Positions 62,275-64,000 of a stretch of 64,000 nucleotides of DNA are shown piece after piece. Under the pieces are notes generated by a model that worked only from the letters and a program-made list of their open reading frames with translations, was not told where the DNA came from and did no database searches. Both the position numbers and the translations under genes were made by a program. The DNA is taken from positions 1-64,000 of the forward strand of contig JACZXB010000004.1 in the NCBI GenBank assembly GCA_022571845.1, read 5' to 3'. Every line of letters starts with the position of its first letter. Within the stretch, counting starts at the first letter, position 1. The DNA comes from Candidatus Zixiibacteriota bacterium (GTDB lineage: Bacteria > Zixibacteria > MSB-5A5 > GN15 > FEB-12).

Positions 62275-64000
62275 TTAGCGTCTGATCGGGTCGATTTGGA
62301 TACCGGTTGCCCCAAGTATCTGCCGCACAAAGGGATCATCGAGATTTCGCTTATATTCCGAATGCATCAGAGCCGCTCTTTGAATCTGCTGATACTCTCT
62401 TTTTTGCTGCAGAACCGCCACTAATTTACGGAATGAATAGGTATTGTTGGCGTTGGCTTTAAAAGAGTCCCATAGAAGTTTCAGACCTTCATCGTACAAC
62501 AGCGCATCTCCGTTGCGTTTACTGATCTCAACTTTGATCAACCCCAAATCCTGAGAATAAAACATGTTTTCGGGATTGGACTCTGAGAATGACTTAAGGG
62601 TATCATGAACAAGCTGCAGGATTGAATCCCCTTTGGTGCTGTCTCCTCTGACATCATAAAGGGCAGTCAATAAAAGCGCAGTTTGCCAGTATTCCGGATA
62701 AACATTGATAATTTTTCCTGCCAATTTCATAGCCCGGGTAGTATCTCCATTCTTCAACAGAGCATCGTAGATGCGGATAGCGTTGACCCCCATTGTCACA
62801 TACACGCCGGTGGCATTGTCATCACGATAGACCGAGGCATCGCTGTAGCCATCGTACTTATATTCGTTCATATAAAGGTCATAGCCCTTGTCAATATCGA
62901 CAAGCCCCTCTGGCGGGTTGCGATCGAGTCTATACACCACTCCTGTCGCAGTTGCCCTGCTTCTTAAATTGAGAGGAGAGGCGGCATAAGGTGGGGAACT
63001 GAAATATATCGGGTTTTCCCATTTGTTTTCTAAAACTATACGGTCAACCAGCATATCCTGAACTTTGACAATCTGGCCATTGTAGCGTGTGGCCTGAAGA
63101 TAGGTTTGACGACGGTTCCGGGGAATATCAATGAACATCCTTTTAGGTCTGAATGTTATGTTGCCTGAACCATCAATGTATTCGTCCCAGAGAATCTGGT
63201 CTTTTGAAAGATTTATCGGCACATTAAAACGGTTTTGTTGCTGTTCAGCGTACCAGTCAGTATTGAGAAGCGACAGATTTACGACTCTAATATCTGTGCG
63301 GTAGCCGTAAACTTCCTGCATGCACCATAGCGGAAAAGTGTCGTTGTCACCGGAAGTAAACAAGATTGCGTTTTCAGCGCAGCTATCTAAAATATTTGCA
63401 GCATACAAGTAGGGGATATAATTGTTTGAGCGGTCGTTATGGTGGTAGCTGTGCCCAAATGATATTCCGGGCAAGAGCGCCAGAATAGCAGAAACATAGA
63501 CGATTTTTTTGCCAAGCTCCGGTGAGGAAGCCGCCAGTTTGTCACGGATAATCATTATCAGGGCGGAGATGCCCATGCCCATGGCAATGCCAAAAAAGAC
63601 AAAGGCCGGCGTAAAGAAATAGTCACGGTTGCGGACTTCCTGATAAGCGTCGGTGGTTCTAAAATCATACTGGGTGCCGTCGGCAAAATTCATATAGAGC
63701 ACCAGACCGGCTGAGCATATTAAGAAAAGTGTAAAAAATGGCAGACCAATTTCCAGCCGTTTTTTTATGGCCACAACCATTCCCAGTATGCCTAAAGAGA
63801 AGAAAACGCTCAAGAACAGCCAGCCGCCGGGAGAATACTGTTCTTCGAAATACGACCAGAAGCCCATATTGGCGTGACGACCGAACTGGTTTTCCCATTT
63901 GCCGCGGCGGTCAAACATGCGGTCCGTCATTGAAGTCTGTCCGTACTGTTTGCGGTCGAGGAAATCTATAAAAGTCTTAAAGCTGCGGGAGGGATTGTTC
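62275..64000 (-). CDS. DUF2723 membrane protein with C-terminal TPR-like region (5' end outside window)
   Basis: The frame is open to the window edge: codons before the internal ATG at 63930 read NNPSRSFKTFIDFLDRKQYGQTS, split as NNPSRSFKT and FIDFLDRKQYGQ, so the gene starts outside. At least four membrane helices, then a large extracytoplasmic domain. ENAILFTSGDNDTFPLWCMQEVYGYRTDI and VVNLSLLNTDWYAEQ are the DUF2723 signature found in Bacteroidetes and related phyla. A helical, TPR-like end follows (YPEYWQTALLLTALYDVRG). A function in envelope glycan or lipid transfer is suggested by similarity to GT-C-type proteins, and is inference. Confidence 0.88.
   Translation of the reverse strand, partial: NNPSRSFKTFIDFLDRKQYGQTSMTDRMFDRRGKWENQFGRHANMGFWSYFEEQYSPGGWLFLSVFFSLGILGMVVAIKKRLEIGLPFFTLFLICSAGLVLYMNFADGTQYDFRTTDAYQEVRNRDYFFTPAFVFFGIAMGMGISALIMIIRDKLAASSPELGKKIVYVSAILALLPGISFGHSYHHNDRSNNYIPYLYAANILDSCAENAILFTSGDNDTFPLWCMQEVYGYRTDIRVVNLSLLNTDWYAEQQQNRFNVPINLSKDQILWDEYIDGSGNITFRPKRMFIDIPRNRRQTYLQATRYNGQIVKVQDMLVDRIVLENKWENPIYFSSPPYAASPLNLRSRATATGVVYRLDRNPPEGLVDIDKGYDLYMNEYKYDGYSDASVYRDDNATGVYVTMGVNAIRIYDALLKNGDTTRAMKLAGKIINVYPEYWQTALLLTALYDVRGDSTKGDSILQLVHDTLKSFSESNPENMFYSQDLGLIKVEISKRNGDALLYDEGLKLLWDSFKANANNTYSFRKLVAVLQQKREYQQIQRAALMHSEYKRNLDDPFVRQILGATGIQIDPIRR

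Overview
The window looks like a chromosome segment of an uncultivated FCB-group bacterium, most likely Zixibacteria or a close relative. This is inferred from protein style, not from a marker tree. Two secreted proteins end in paired EF-hand-like, dockerin-type units of the form GDxNxDG...ILDLTFLVDFIFRGG, and two others end in FlgD/Por-type C-terminal domains (YPNPF, GVYFYKL). Other FCB-like features are large DUF2723/TPR membrane proteins, FG-GAP propellers and a PilV/PilW/PilX minor pilin set. Housekeeping genes (gyrB, rpsF-rpsR-rplI, pth, rarA, gdhA, tRNA-Leu) are full length, so this is chromosome rather than plasmid or phage.

Layout. 1-7 kb: tRNA-Leu(UAA), a secreted amidohydrolase, a dockerin-tailed secreted protein behind a consensus promoter, a doubly frameshifted membrane/TPR gene and a secreted unknown. 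7-18 kb: metabolism and envelope (aminotransferase with omega-amidase, a substrate-binding-TolC fusion, NDH-2, a CDP-alcohol phosphatidyltransferase, M1 aminopeptidase, glutamate dehydrogenase), then a GIY-YIG nuclease nested between palindromic repeats. 18-23 kb: five pilin-like genes, three of them tandem paralogues. 23-30 kb: Na/Pi cotransporter with PhoU, a giant secreted protein, and a channel-like membrane protein. 30.5-32.8 kb: an accessory island with a HigB toxin, a HigA-ImmA/IrrE fusion antitoxin, a third gene and a broken small gene in antisense. 33-42 kb: CBS-domain membrane protein, lipoprotein, double-thioredoxin protein, Na:alanine symporter, rarA, and an FG-GAP protein interrupted at a run of eight C. 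42.3-43.3 kb: repeats and a possible non-coding transcript. 43.3-46.9 kb: small genes leading to dciA-gyrB. 47-57 kb: a long minus-strand run containing M23 peptidase, pth, rpsF, rpsR, a DUF2232 protein, rplI, a bifunctional-nuclease-family gene and a TPR-binding-protein fusion. 57-64 kb: SDR, beta-propeller lipoprotein, a lipoprotein gene with an internal UGA, a KamA-family radical SAM protein and a 5'-truncated DUF2723 protein.

The most distinctive property is the intergenic repeat load: at least six families of palindromic repeats, some present as exact copies 30-35 kb apart in opposite orientation, some in tandem (3 x 40 nt, 3 x 56-57 nt). At two places a gene end has been duplicated beside such repeats: the last codons of rarA and the first codons of the SDR gene. 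No CRISPR array, rRNA operon, insertion sequence with a transposase or prophage was seen. Four genes carry single-base frameshifts or an internal stop. Because several lie in or next to homopolymers, sequencing error must be excluded before they are called pseudogenes.
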